Shown: positions 1 to 8,152, counted from the first letter of the stretch. The stretch: 47,340 nt of DNA from Ferrovibrio terrae_B (GCF_943371255.1 NZ_CALRUC010000020.1:1-47340); one strand, 5' to 3'. Notes: generated by a model from the letters alone, not told the origin. Translations and numbers: made by a program.

Positions 1-158
1 TCTATATCCAGGTGATGGTGGAGACGCCGGTGAAGCTGAGCAAACGCCAGCGCGAGCTGCTGGAGGAATTCTCCCAGCTGGATGGCGAGGAAAGCAGCCC
101 GGAAAGCACCGGCTTCTTCGACAAGGTCAAGGAGATGCTCGGCGGCAAGTCCGAGTAA
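1..158 (+). CDS. dnaJ: DnaJ chaperone, C-terminal end (partial)
   Basis: This is the last 51 codons of an open frame that enters from the left (frame starts at base 3, stop TAA 156-158). The readable residues include VMVETPVKLSKRQRELLEEF followed by an acidic stretch and FFDKVKEMLGG, which is the typical tail of DnaJ (Hsp40), the co-chaperone that stimulates DnaK ATPase. The J domain, zinc fingers and client-binding domains lie outside the window. Assignment rests on the family-typical C-terminal wording and on dapB lying just downstream, a common alphaproteobacterial arrangement. Confidence 0.85.
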   Translation, partial: YIQVMVETPVKLSKRQRELLEEFSQLDGEESSPESTGFFDKVKEMLGGKSE

Positions 159-161
159 TCC

Positions 162-365
162 ATGAAATGGGCCGCCGCTTCCGAGCAGGTCGCGACTCGT
201 CGCGCTGAAATCCAATACGATCCATCGGTCGGCTACTATCTGTACATTTTCGATTCTGAAGACTGCACATACGATTATCTGCAGGACACATTCGAAATCG
301 CCGTCGCCCAAGCCGAAGAAGATTTCGGCATTCCCTCCTCTGCATGGCGCTCTGTTAGTTCCTGA
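162..365 (+). CDS. small hypothetical protein (67 aa)
   Basis: A 67-residue ORF starts with ATG three bases after the dnaJ stop and ends before dapB. I do not recognise a family. The sequence is acidic, with aromatic residues near the middle (YYLYIF) followed by the acidic DSEDCTYDY, and has no signal peptide or membrane segment. Its GC content is visibly lower than dnaJ or dapB, which could mean a recent arrival or weak codon selection. The tight spacing to dnaJ suggests it is cotranscribed, if real. There is no obvious Shine-Dalgarno sequence apart from the dnaJ tail, so the call is cautious. Confidence 0.5.
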   Translation: MKWAAASEQVATRRAEIQYDPSVGYYLYIFDSEDCTYDYLQDTFEIAVAQAEEDFGIPSSAWRSVSS

Positions 366-414
366 CAATTCCGATATATTGGCGGCGGAACTGACACCTT
401 TTCTGGGGAATCTC

Positions 415-1230
415 ATGTCCGCAGTCCGCATCGGCATCGTCGGCATCGCCGGCCGCATGGGCCAGGCCATCACGCGCGAAATCGCCGCCAGCAATGGCGC
501 GGCCGCGCTGGGCGGCGGCATCGAGCAGCCGGGCAATCCGACGCTGGGCCAGGATCCCGGCCTGCTGGCCGGCGTCGGCGCCACCGGCGTGACCATCACC
601 GAGGATACCGCCGCCCTGTTCGGCACTGTGGATGTGGTGATCGATTTCTCACCGCCGGCCGCTGTCGGCAAGCATGCGGCATTGGCCGCCCAGGGCAGAA
701 CCGCCTATGTGGTCGGCACCACCGGGTTCGAGCCGGCGCAGTTCGAGGCGCTGCAGAAGGCCGCGCATCACTGTGCGGTCGTGCAGAGCTATAACATGAG
801 CCTCGGCGTCAACATCCTGGCCGGCCTGACCCGCCAGGTCGCCGCCATGCTGGGCGAGGACTGGGATATCGAGATCGTGGAAATGCATCACCGCATGAAG
901 GTGGATGCGCCGAGCGGCACGGCGATCATGTTCGGCGAGATGGCAGCACTCGGCCGCGGCCAGCCGCTGGAGAAAATCTCCGACCGCGGCCGCGACGGCA
1001 TCACCGGCGAACGCAAGCGCGGCGATATCGGCTTTGCCGCCCTGCGCGGCGGCAATGTCGCCGGCGAGCATACCGTGATCTTCGCTGCCGATAACGAGCG
1101 CATCGAACTGACCCACAAGGCCACCGACCGCAGCATTTTTGCGCGCGGTGCCGTGCGCGCGGCGATCTGGACCAAGGGCAAGGCGCCCGGCCTCTATCGC
1201 ATGGCCGATGTGCTCGGCCTCAACGGCTAG
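415..1230 (+). CDS. dapB: 4-hydroxy-tetrahydrodipicolinate reductase
   Basis: DapB reduces 4-hydroxy-tetrahydrodipicolinate to tetrahydrodipicolinate with NAD(P)H, the second committed step of diaminopimelate and lysine synthesis. The 271-residue protein opens with a Rossmann glycine motif (GIVGIAGRMG, about residues 7-16), has the central NMSLGVN stretch, and carries the catalytic signature EMHHRMK around residues 156-162 followed by DAPSGTA. The ATG at 415 is chosen because GGGGA lies 6-10 bases upstream; a longer TTG start at 379 adds 12 residues with no support. dapD, a later enzyme of the same pathway, is also in this window but 39 kb away. Confidence 0.96.
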   Translation: MSAVRIGIVGIAGRMGQAITREIAASNGAAALGGGIEQPGNPTLGQDPGLLAGVGATGVTITEDTAALFGTVDVVIDFSPPAAVGKHAALAAQGRTAYVVGTTGFEPAQFEALQKAAHHCAVVQSYNMSLGVNILAGLTRQVAAMLGEDWDIEIVEMHHRMKVDAPSGTAIMFGEMAALGRGQPLEKISDRGRDGITGERKRGDIGFAALRGGNVAGEHTVIFAADNERIELTHKATDRSIFARGAVRAAIWTKGKAPGLYRMADVLGLNG

Positions 1231-1233
1231 GCT

Positions 1234-1749
1234 TTACGCGCTGCCCAGCGGGCGCAGCCCGGCGCCGGGCGGCTGGCGCCAGCGCACCAGCGCGTCCTGC
1301 AGACCCTCAGCCAGCCGGCGGCGTTCGTCGGGGCTTAAGAACGCACCGAGCGTCAGCGCGCGGCCGTGGCTCCACAGGTGCAGCGGTGCACTCTCATCCT
1401 CGGGGTCGCAATCCACCCGCAGCCAATAGGGCTGCAGCCGCCAGACCTTTTCCCGGCCCTGGATATCGACCCGCCGCACCACCAGGGCATCGGCATCGAG
1501 CCGGATGAATTCGCGTGCCCGCTGCTGGCGGTAGCTGAACTTGAAGGCAGCATAGACCAGCAGCACATCCAATCCGCAGAAGGCGAAAACCGGCCAGGCG
1601 CCGAGCAGCCAGAAGGCCATTCCGGCGCCGAGATTCAGCAGGGCGACAAAGGCGATCAGGATGGCGAAGCCACGCGGCCCCAGCGAGCGATAGGGCTTCA
1701 GCTCGATATCGAAAAACGGGTCTGGCTCGTGGCGCGCCGCCTGGGTCAT
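1234..1749 (-). CDS. DUF2244 domain membrane protein
   Basis: This 171-residue protein matches the DUF2244 family of alphaproteobacterial inner-membrane proteins of unknown function. It has a short cytoplasmic start with the FDIELKPYRSLGPRGF motif, two hydrophobic segments at about residues 29-47 and 50-68, then a soluble half with VRRVDIQGREKVWRLQPYWLRV typical of the family. It converges on dapB with only 3 bp between stops. DUF2244 genes often lie near cytochrome oxidase assembly genes, but nothing of that kind is here, so no role is inferred. Confidence 0.85.
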   Translation of the reverse strand: MTQAARHEPDPFFDIELKPYRSLGPRGFAILIAFVALLNLGAGMAFWLLGAWPVFAFCGLDVLLVYAAFKFSYRQQRAREFIRLDADALVVRRVDIQGREKVWRLQPYWLRVDCDPEDESAPLHLWSHGRALTLGAFLSPDERRRLAEGLQDALVRWRQPPGAGLRPLGSA

Positions 1750-1864
1750 GGCTCAAGGCTAGACCCGGCCGATGCCGGCGCCAAGTAAAACTCCCGTATA
1801 TCCAGTGACCCCGCCGAAGCGGTTGATTATAGTGGGCAATCCGCAGTTTACCCGGTTCCCGCCG

Positions 1865-3106
1865 ATGACCAGCCTCGCCCCGCCGACCGCGCTTGCCCCG
1901 ATCTCGCTGGAAGACGTGCGCGCCGCCGCCGCCCGGATCAAGGGCGCCGTGGCCGAAACGCCCTGCCTGCATTCGCGCACGCTGTCCGATCTCACCGGCG
2001 CGCAGGTCTGGTTGAAATTCGAGAACCACCAGTTCACCGCCAGCTTCAAGGAGCGCGGCGCGCTCAACAAACTGCTGCAGCTCACTGATGCCGAGCGCAA
2101 GCGCGGCGTGATCGCCATGTCGGCCGGCAACCATGCCCAGGGCGTGGCCTACCACGCCGGACGACTGGGCATTCCCGCCACCATCGTGATGCCGACCATC
2201 ACGCCCTATGTGAAGGTGCGCCATGTGAAGGCCTTCGGTGCCAATGTGGTGATCGAAGGCGATACGCTGGTGGAGTCTGCCACCCGCGCGCGACAGCTGG
2301 CGGCGGAACAGAACCTCGTCTTCGTGCATCCGTATGACGATCCTGCCATCATGGCCGGTCAGGGCACGGCGGTGCTCGAAATGCTGCAGCAGGCCCCGGC
2401 TATTCAGGATCTGATCGTGCCCGTCGGCGGCGGCGGGTTGATCGCCGGCATGGCGGTGGCCGCCAAGGCGCTGAAGCCAGAGCTGCGCATCTTCGGCGTC
2501 GAGAGCGAACTCTATACCGCGATGTATCAGGAGATGCATGGCCTGCCGGTGCAGGTCGGCGGCATCTCGATTGCCGAAGGCATTTCCGTGCGCGATATCG
2601 GCCGCGCGCCGATGGATGTGGTGCGGCGTTACGTCGACGATGTGCTGATCGCGCGCGAGGCCGATATCGAACGTGCCATTGTCGCACTGGTGGAAATCGA
2701 GAAGACCGTAACCGAGGGCGCCGGCGCGGCCGGCCTGGCCGCGCTGATCGCCGATCCGGCCAGGTTCAGGGGCCGCCATGTCGGCATCGTGCTGTCGGGC
2801 GGCAATATCGACACCCGCCTGCTCGCCAGCGTGCTGATGCGCGGCCTGGTGCGCGACGGCCGGCTGGCGCGGGTGATCGTGATGACCGATGACGCGCCCG
2901 GCCGGCTGGCCAAGGCGGCCGGCGTGATCGGCAATGCCGGCGTCAATATCGTGGAGGTGGCGCATCAGCGCCTGTTCACGCTGGCCTCGGCCAAGTCGAC
3001 TGAGATCGAATTCGTGGTCGAGGCGCGCGACCGCGCCCATCTGAAGGAGCTGCTGGTGGCGCTCGCCGCCGCCGGCCTGCCGGCCAAGGTGGAAGAGCCG
3101 GATTAA
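1865..3106 (+). CDS. ilvA: threonine ammonia-lyase, single ACT domain
   Basis: A PLP enzyme that deaminates L-threonine to 2-oxobutanoate, feeding isoleucine synthesis or threonine breakdown. The 413-residue protein has the fold-type II lysine motif NHQFTASFKERGA with Lys62 as the PLP-binding residue, the glycine-rich phosphate loop VGGGGLIAGMA, and the SGGNID segment. The C-terminal 80 residues (LARVIVMTDDAPGRLAKAAG onward) form one ACT domain, the usual site of allosteric control in the roughly 400-aa class. ATG 1865 leaves a normal divergent gap to the DUF2244 gene; an in-frame ATG at 1772 would lie only 22 bp from that gene. The ilvA name is by class, since the physiological role could be catabolic. 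Confidence 0.92.
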   Translation: MTSLAPPTALAPISLEDVRAAAARIKGAVAETPCLHSRTLSDLTGAQVWLKFENHQFTASFKERGALNKLLQLTDAERKRGVIAMSAGNHAQGVAYHAGRLGIPATIVMPTITPYVKVRHVKAFGANVVIEGDTLVESATRARQLAAEQNLVFVHPYDDPAIMAGQGTAVLEMLQQAPAIQDLIVPVGGGGLIAGMAVAAKALKPELRIFGVESELYTAMYQEMHGLPVQVGGISIAEGISVRDIGRAPMDVVRRYVDDVLIAREADIERAIVALVEIEKTVTEGAGAAGLAALIADPARFRGRHVGIVLSGGNIDTRLLASVLMRGLVRDGRLARVIVMTDDAPGRLAKAAGVIGNAGVNIVEVAHQRLFTLASAKSTEIEFVVEARDRAHLKELLVALAAAGLPAKVEEPD

Positions 3107-3111
3107 TCAGC

Positions 3112-3138
3112 AAAACCTGCCGCTACGGCAGGTTTGCC
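3112..3138 (+). terminator. rho-independent terminator after threonine ammonia-lyase
   Basis: A perfect 10-bp stem, AAACCTGCCG / CGGCAGGTTT, closes a 3-base CTA loop at 3113-3135, six bases after the TAA stop. The trailing T run is short (TTT then G), so termination may be partial and may also work on the opposite strand. Confidence 0.7.
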
Positions 3139-3186
3139 GGCCCGCCTGAAACCCGGCTATCCTTCCCGAAACACAGGGAGGACATC

Positions 3187-3948
3187 ATGGCCCGCGTTGC
3201 CAACAAAGTCGCGCTGATCACCGGCGGAGCCTCAGGCCTCGGCAAAGCCACCGCCGAGCTGCTGGCCGCCGAAGGCGCCAGGGTCGCCGTCGCCGACCGC
3301 AACCTGGATGGCGCCCGCGCGGTGGCCGAGGCCATCGGCAAGAATGCCATCGCCGTCGATCTCGATGTCACCAACGAGCAGCAATGGATCGCAGCCCTGG
3401 ATGTGGTCGAGGCCGCCTTCGGCAAGCTGAACGTGATGGTGCATTCCGCCGGCGTCGGCGTGCTGAAGAACATCGAGGATATCAGCGTCGAGGAATGGCA
3501 TTTCGTGCACAATGTGAACCTGCACGGGCCGTTCCTGGGGATCAAGCACGGCCTGTCGCGCATGAAGAAGCACGCGCCCGGCTCGATCATCATTATCTCG
3601 TCCGTTTCCGGGATTATCGCCGGCCATAACATGTCGGCCTACAACACCTCGAAAGCCGCCGCCCGCATGCTGGCCAAGACCACGGCCTTGCATTGCGCCA
3701 AGCGCAAATACGATATCCGCTGCAACTCGGTGCATCCCACCTTCATCGACACGCCGATGGTACAGGCCATGATCTATGCTGGCGGCGACCCGGCCGACCG
3801 CCGCGCCAAGCTGGAGGCGCAGGTGCCGCTCGGCCGCCTGGGCGAGCCGATCGATGTGGCGAACTGCATCCTCTATCTCGCCTCCGATGAATCGAAATTC
3901 GTAACTGGCACGGAATTCGTGCTGGATGGCGGGATTACGGCACAGTAA
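3187..3948 (+). CDS. SDR family oxidoreductase
   Basis: A 253-residue classical short-chain dehydrogenase. It has the NAD(P) motif TGGASGLG at residues 12-19, an acidic residue (VADRN) after strand 2 suggesting NAD preference, the HSAGVG motif, catalytic Ser138/139, and YNTSK with Tyr152 and Lys156. The substrate cannot be read from sequence; homologues of this kind are often annotated as 3-hydroxysteroid, cyclopentanol or glucose dehydrogenases. GGGAGG lies just before the ATG at 3187. It is followed after 9 bp by the DUF1493 gene, probably on the same transcript. Confidence 0.9.
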   Translation: MARVANKVALITGGASGLGKATAELLAAEGARVAVADRNLDGARAVAEAIGKNAIAVDLDVTNEQQWIAALDVVEAAFGKLNVMVHSAGVGVLKNIEDISVEEWHFVHNVNLHGPFLGIKHGLSRMKKHAPGSIIIISSVSGIIAGHNMSAYNTSKAAARMLAKTTALHCAKRKYDIRCNSVHPTFIDTPMVQAMIYAGGDPADRRAKLEAQVPLGRLGEPIDVANCILYLASDESKFVTGTEFVLDGGITAQ

Positions 3949-3957
3949 AAATACGGG

Positions 3958-4272
3958 ATGGAGCATCCAGCTGATCTGCGTGCCGAAGTCATTGCTTTCG
4001 TGCGTGGCCAAACCGGCCATAAACAAAAAACAATCGGGGACGATACGACTCTTATCTACGATCTAGGCGTGGATGGCATTGATGCCATCGACCTACTGGA
4101 AGCATTCGTAAAGCAGTTTGGCGTCGACCCGACCAGCCTTGATGTCGAGCGATATTTCAACAGCGAGAACGGATTTAGGGCCCTGCATAAGGCAATATTT
4201 ACGGACGACCAATTTGAACCATTAACAATTGGTATGCTTGTGAAGATTGCTGCTGCAAAACGATGGCTTTAG
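3958..4272 (+). CDS. DUF1493 family, acyl-carrier-protein-like
   Basis: A 104-residue protein with the DUF1493 layout, a family structurally related to acyl carrier proteins: an N-terminal helix, then DDTTLIYDLGVDGIDAIDLL, a FVKQFGVD helix, and a C-terminal PLTIGMLVKIAAAKRW. The segment DLGVDGIDAIDLL lines up with the ACP phosphopantetheine motif DLGADSLDTVEL, but the serine is replaced by glycine, so it should not carry a 4'-phosphopantetheine arm. Base composition is clearly poorer in GC than in the flanking genes, suggesting transfer. In enterobacteria DUF1493 genes form pairs with small partners; no partner is evident here, only the upstream SDR gene. Confidence 0.75.
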   Translation: MEHPADLRAEVIAFVRGQTGHKQKTIGDDTTLIYDLGVDGIDAIDLLEAFVKQFGVDPTSLDVERYFNSENGFRALHKAIFTDDQFEPLTIGMLVKIAAAKRWL

Positions 4273-4351
4273 ACAGCCGCAGAGTGACTGCCGCCACAGG
4301 TGATCGCGAAGTTATCTTCTCAGGCCCGGCGAATCGCGCCATAGTGACAGC

Positions 4352-5116
4352 ATGAACGCCATGGCGGACATGCCTTCCATTCTGATGATCGTGCATCAGG
4401 AAAGCTCCGATCCCGGCCGCATCGGCGAGCAGCTGCGCGCACGCGGCTATCATCTCGACATCCGCCGGCCCTGCCTGGGCCAGGAGCTGCCGGCCGATAT
4501 GGGCGGCCATGCCGGCTGCATCGTCTTCGGCGGACCGATGAGCGCCAATGACGACCATCTGGATTTCATCCGCAAGGAAATCGACTTCATCCCGCGTGTG
4601 ATCGCCAGCGGCAAGCCCTATCTCGGCGTCTGCCTCGGCGCCCAGCTGATGGCGCGTGCCGGTGGCGCCAGGGTGGCGCCGCATGCGGACGGCTGGCATG
4701 AGATCGGCTACTACGCCGTGAAACCCACGCCACGCGGCCGCGACCTGTTTCCCGACCCGCTGCATATCTTCCAGTGGCATGGCGAGGGTTTCGACCTGCC
4801 GCGCGGCGCCGTGCGGCTGGCCTCCACCGGCTGGTTCCCCAACCAGGCCATGCGCATCGGCACCAATGCCTACGGGTTGCAGTTCCACCCGGAAGTGACT
4901 GGCGCGATCCAGCAGCGCTGGACCAAATTCGCCGGCCATCGCCTGGTGCTGCCCGGCGCGCAGGCGCGCGACCTGCAGCGCGCGCATTTTGCCAAATACG
5001 ATGCCGGCATCGCTGCCTGGCTCAGCGGCTTTCTCGACCGCTGGCTGGCCGCGCCTGCGTCAGCGACGCACCAGAATCGCGGCGAAGAAGCCATCGGTGC
5101 CGTGGCGGCCGGGTGA
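4352..5116 (+). CDS. class I glutamine amidotransferase-like protein
   Basis: A 254-residue stand-alone GATase1 domain. The catalytic triad is visible: Cys94 in GVCLGAQL, and His179 and Glu181 in LQFHPEVTG; the FGGPMSAND oxyanion segment is also present. Such proteins release ammonia from glutamine or hydrolyse gamma-glutamyl compounds, and this subgroup is often labelled GMP-synthase-like, though no synthetase domain is attached. The last 57 bases overlap, tail to tail, the 3' end of rsmB, so the extreme C-terminus (after about residue 235) may be a recent extension. The start is uncertain among several close ATG codons; no strong ribosome site is seen. Confidence 0.85.
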   Translation: MNAMADMPSILMIVHQESSDPGRIGEQLRARGYHLDIRRPCLGQELPADMGGHAGCIVFGGPMSANDDHLDFIRKEIDFIPRVIASGKPYLGVCLGAQLMARAGGARVAPHADGWHEIGYYAVKPTPRGRDLFPDPLHIFQWHGEGFDLPRGAVRLASTGWFPNQAMRIGTNAYGLQFHPEVTGAIQQRWTKFAGHRLVLPGAQARDLQRAHFAKYDAGIAAWLSGFLDRWLAAPASATHQNRGEEAIGAVAAG

Positions 5117-6994
5117 CAGGCTTAAATACGGTCCCGGCACCGGACAGGCGCCGCCCACCGTCTGCGGCCACACATCGGTCACCGGCAGCACGGTGAAATC
5201 GGGATGGCGCTTCAGGAATGCCGCCACCTGATCCTCGTTCTCTTCCACCAGCACCGAACAGGTGACGTAGATCAGGCGCCCGCCCTTGGGGGCAACCAGT
5301 CTCGCCGCGCGATCGAGGATTTCGGCCTGGCGCGGCACCAGTTCGTTCAGATCCTGCGGGGTCAGGCGCCACTTGGCATCCGGTTTGCGCCGCCAGGTGC
5401 CGGTGCCGGTGCAGGGTGAATCGACCAGCACACGCTCGGCCTTCTCGGCATGGCGCTTGATCCATTTGCCATCCAGCTCGCGGCATTCGGCATTGTGCAC
5501 GCCGGCGCGACGCAGCCGCAGCTTGGCCTGCGCCAGCCGCGCCTTGCTGACATCCATCGCCACCAGCCGGCCGGCATTCTTCATCGCCGCGCCCAGCACC
5601 AGCGTCTTGCCGCCGGCCCCGGCGCAGAAATCGACGACGAATTTCTTGCCCGCGGCATCGACCAGCTGGGCAGCCAGCTGCGAGCCTTCATCCTGCGGCT
5701 CGACCAGGCCATCGGCATAGGTCTGCGTGTTGTTGACGTAAGCCTGCGGCGACAGGCGCAGGCCGACCGGCGAAAACGGCATGTTCTGACTGCGCAGGCC
5801 TTCCGCCTGCAGGGCACCGGCGGCTGCCTCGCGCGTGGTTTTCAGCCGGTTGACGCGCACATCCAGCGGCGCCGGCCGCAGCATGGCCGCTAGCTCCAGA
5901 TCAAGATCGGCGCCGAAGCGGCGCTGCAACTGCGGCATGATCCAGTCCGGCACGCTGAACCTTGCCGCCGGCGGCATATCAGGATGCTCCAGCGTATGGC
6001 CTTCCAGCCGGCGCAGCAGCGTCTCGATGGCACTGTCACCCGCGGGAAACAACGGCAGCAGGCCTTCGGTCTTGGCGCCAGAGGACAGAATGCGCCAGGC
6101 GGCGACACGCAGGCGGTTGTCCGGCGGTAGGCCGGTCTTACCGGCACTGATCCACCAGTCGAGTCGGCCGCGCAGGCGCAGCACCTCGTCGACGATATGA
6201 ATCAGCGCCTCGCGCTCGGCCGCGTCATACAGCTGGTGGTGCTGCTTCATCCAGGCATGCCGTACCCGGTCGCCGGTCTCGCGGTTGGGGAACATGGCGT
6301 CCAGCAGATTGACAGCGCCCTCGGCCACCTTGCGGCTGCCGGCGGGACGCAGCGTGCTGGGCCGGCGCTCGCGATCTCCCGCGTCACGCTCCCCCGCTGC
6401 ACGGCCGCCAGATGAACGCTCGCCATAGCCACGATCAGATGATGCAGCCGACTTGCGGTCGGACCGTCCGCCAGATTTCACATCGGACCGCGGCCGGAAG
6501 GATTTCTCACCGGGTTCGCGGCGCGGCCGCTCATCACGGGGCCGGTCTTCCCGGGGTCTGTCTTCCCGCGGCCTGTCTGTTCTGGGCCTGTCTGTTCTGG
6601 GCCTGTCTGTTCTGGGCCGGTCTGCACGCGGCCTGTCGTCACGGGTTCGCTCCGGCCGGGCCCGGTCTTCCCGGGGCGCCTCCGCGCGCGGCCCCTTGCG
6701 AGCCGCCTCGCGCTCGGCATTGCGGGTTTCGCCCCAGCTCTTGGCCTTGGCCGGACGGGCCCCGGCCGGCTTGCGCGGGCCATCCTTGCGGAGACCATCC
6801 TTGCCTTTGGCGGCGCTGCTCGCGCCAGCCTTGCCGGCAGGCCGGGCACCAGCCGGTTTGCCGGCCCGGCCGGCAGCAGGACGGGCAGCACCAGAGCGGG
6901 CGGCGGGGGGGCGGCCCGCGGAAGACGGGCGGCCGGGAGGCGGGCGGCGGGACACGGCAGATACTCGGTTATGGGGTGGATCTTGGGCTGTCAT
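5060..6994 (-). CDS. RsmB/NOP family rRNA (cytosine-C5) methyltransferase
   Basis: An S-adenosylmethionine-dependent RNA m5C methyltransferase of 644 residues. The catalytic part holds the SAM motif VVDFCAGAGGKTLVLG, the DSPCTGTGTWRR motif IV and the VTCSVLVEENE motif VI, so both active-site cysteines are present. A NusB-like RNA-binding region (LLDAMFPNRETGDRVRHAWM onward) precedes it. Residues 1-220 are an unusual low-complexity extension rich in Arg, Pro, Ala and Asp, with a TDRPR pentad repeat near residues 120-155, predicted disordered. ATG 6994 is preferred over an upstream TTG at 7012. It diverges from the creatininase-like gene with about 57 bp between starts. Confidence 0.9.
   Translation of the reverse strand: MTAQDPPHNRVSAVSRRPPPGRPSSAGRPPAARSGAARPAAGRAGKPAGARPAGKAGASSAAKGKDGLRKDGPRKPAGARPAKAKSWGETRNAEREAARKGPRAEAPREDRARPERTRDDRPRADRPRTDRPRTDRPRTDRPREDRPREDRPRDERPRREPGEKSFRPRSDVKSGGRSDRKSAASSDRGYGERSSGGRAAGERDAGDRERRPSTLRPAGSRKVAEGAVNLLDAMFPNRETGDRVRHAWMKQHHQLYDAAEREALIHIVDEVLRLRGRLDWWISAGKTGLPPDNRLRVAAWRILSSGAKTEGLLPLFPAGDSAIETLLRRLEGHTLEHPDMPPAARFSVPDWIMPQLQRRFGADLDLELAAMLRPAPLDVRVNRLKTTREAAAGALQAEGLRSQNMPFSPVGLRLSPQAYVNNTQTYADGLVEPQDEGSQLAAQLVDAAGKKFVVDFCAGAGGKTLVLGAAMKNAGRLVAMDVSKARLAQAKLRLRRAGVHNAECRELDGKWIKRHAEKAERVLVDSPCTGTGTWRRKPDAKWRLTPQDLNELVPRQAEILDRAARLVAPKGGRLIYVTCSVLVEENEDQVAAFLKRHPDFTVLPVTDVWPQTVGGACPVPGPYLSLSPGRHGTDGFFAAILVRR
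6541..6645 (-). repeat. 15-bp coding tandem repeat in the rsmB-like gene
   Basis: Seven consecutive 15-bp units. Three central units (6571-6585, 6586-6600, 6601-6615) are identical, GCCTGTCTGTTCTGG on the + strand, and the flanking units differ by a few bases. On the minus strand each encodes the pentapeptide T/E/A-D-R-P-R. Perfect copies point to recent slippage, so repeat number may vary between strains without shifting the frame. Confidence 0.9.
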
Positions 6995-7051
6995 AGGCCG
7001 GGCTTCCGCCAATCACAAGCGCCACAAGCATCTGCCCGCCCGGCCGGCGCC

Positions 7052-7885
7052 ATGCTAAGCTTTGGCGAACCTTCCACCGCTGATCCGCGTTACCCTCCCG
7101 TGACCGCTTCCTCCCTGCCCCGTTCCGGCTTCCGCCTGGCCGACCTCACCTGGGTCGACGCCGCCGACCTGATCGGCGACGGACTGCCCGTTGTGATCCC
7201 GATCGGGGCCGCCGCCCGCGCCCATGGCCCGCATCTGCCGCTCGGTACCGACCGCCTGGTGGTGGAAGTGGTGGCAGAACGCCTGCTGGCCAGTCTTCCC
7301 GTTTTGATTGCGCCTTGCATAAGCCAGGGGTTCCAGCCGGCCTTCATGGATTACCCCGGCAGCCAGCATATCGAGGCCGACACTTTCCAGGCCCTGGTGA
7401 CCGAAATCATCGAAGGCTATCTGCGTCATGGCGCCGAGCGCATCCTGCTGCTCAACAACGGCATCGCCACGGAAGCTCCGCTCAGGCTGGCGGCACAGAC
7501 CATCCTGCAGCGTCACGGCATCCGTATTGCAACTGCCGACCTGCCCCGCCTCGGCAGCACCACCGCCTCGGCCGAAGACCTCGACGAGCGCAACACCTCG
7601 CTGCTGCTCGCCATCGCGCCGGCGCTGGTGCGGCTCGACCGGCTGGAACAGATGGCCGGCGATGAGGATGACGATGATTTCATCGACGGCACCGACGAAC
7701 CGCGCCTGCTCTCTTTACGCCGGCCGCTGCGCTTCACGCCGGAAGAGCGTGCCGGCGGCATCGTGAACCGCACCGGCACCACCGGCGATGCCACCACGGC
7801 AACCGCGGAGAAAGGCGAACGCCTGCTGGGCGCCATCGTCGACGAGATTGTCGCCGATATGCGCCTGCTCTGGATGGACCTTTAG
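7052..7885 (+). CDS. creatininase-fold protein with altered metal-binding site
   Basis: A 277-residue member of the creatininase family (creatinine amidohydrolase, MftE and FAPy deformylase relatives). The HGPHLPLGTDR motif, the DYPGSQHIEADTF segment and a C-terminal TTGDATTATAEKG are typical. In active members the metal ligands include the Glu of EQHGPH and the His of NGHxxN. Here these positions read RAHGPH and NNGIATE, so the Glu and the second His appear to be lost while His and Asp of HGPHLPLGTD remain. It may be catalytically inactive or use a different chemistry. Start ATG 7052 is chosen; GTG 7100 is possible. The stop overlaps the next, opposite gene by 4 bp. Confidence 0.8.
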   Translation: MLSFGEPSTADPRYPPVTASSLPRSGFRLADLTWVDAADLIGDGLPVVIPIGAAARAHGPHLPLGTDRLVVEVVAERLLASLPVLIAPCISQGFQPAFMDYPGSQHIEADTFQALVTEIIEGYLRHGAERILLLNNGIATEAPLRLAAQTILQRHGIRIATADLPRLGSTTASAEDLDERNTSLLLAIAPALVRLDRLEQMAGDEDDDDFIDGTDEPRLLSLRRPLRFTPEERAGGIVNRTGTTGDATTATAEKGERLLGAIVDEIVADMRLLWMDL

Positions 7886-8142
7886 TGTTTTAAGGGGGCA
7901 GACTTTTGCGCGAGTTCTTGTATCTGTTCATCAGTCTGCACTGACGCACCGCAGAATGGGCAGTATCGCAAGGCTTGATCTAGCCAGGCAGTCTCACCGT
8001 CGACCTGCACTGCGCCGATTGTTACATAGTAGATGCCGCTATCTTCTTCAAAGAAATGCGATTTGTGCGGCACCGTAAGGGCATCATTCAGCGCCTTACA
8101 GCATTCCCCCAGCTTCAGCCTTTTCGTCTTTCCAAAAAGCAT
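7882..8142 (-). CDS. conserved small protein with CPFCG zinc knuckle
   Basis: An 86-residue ORF starting at ATG 8142 (MLFGKTKRLKLGECCKALND). It has a mid region YYVTIGAVQVDGETAWLDQA and then RYCPFCGASVQT, which looks like one half of a zinc ribbon; the ECC near the N-terminus could supply the remaining thiols. I recognise the style of a small conserved hypothetical family but no function. GC content is lower than that of neighbours. An upstream in-frame start at 8223 would overlap the next gene by 71 bp and is rejected. Confidence 0.6.
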   Translation of the reverse strand: MLFGKTKRLKLGECCKALNDALTVPHKSHFFEEDSGIYYVTIGAVQVDGETAWLDQALRYCPFCGASVQTDEQIQELAQKSAPLKH

Positions 8143-8152
8143 GCTTGCGGTA

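Noticed and set aside
162..365. dnaJ readthrough or prophage remnant
   Set aside because: The small ORF has its own start and stop, but there are no phage genes nearby; kept only as hypothetical.
1394..3040. Long antisense ORF (548 aa) across threonine ammonia-lyase and DUF2244
   Set aside because: Composition is the His/Ala/Gly/Arg-rich bias of an antisense frame in high-GC DNA. It matches no family, and the + strand frame is a clear enzyme.
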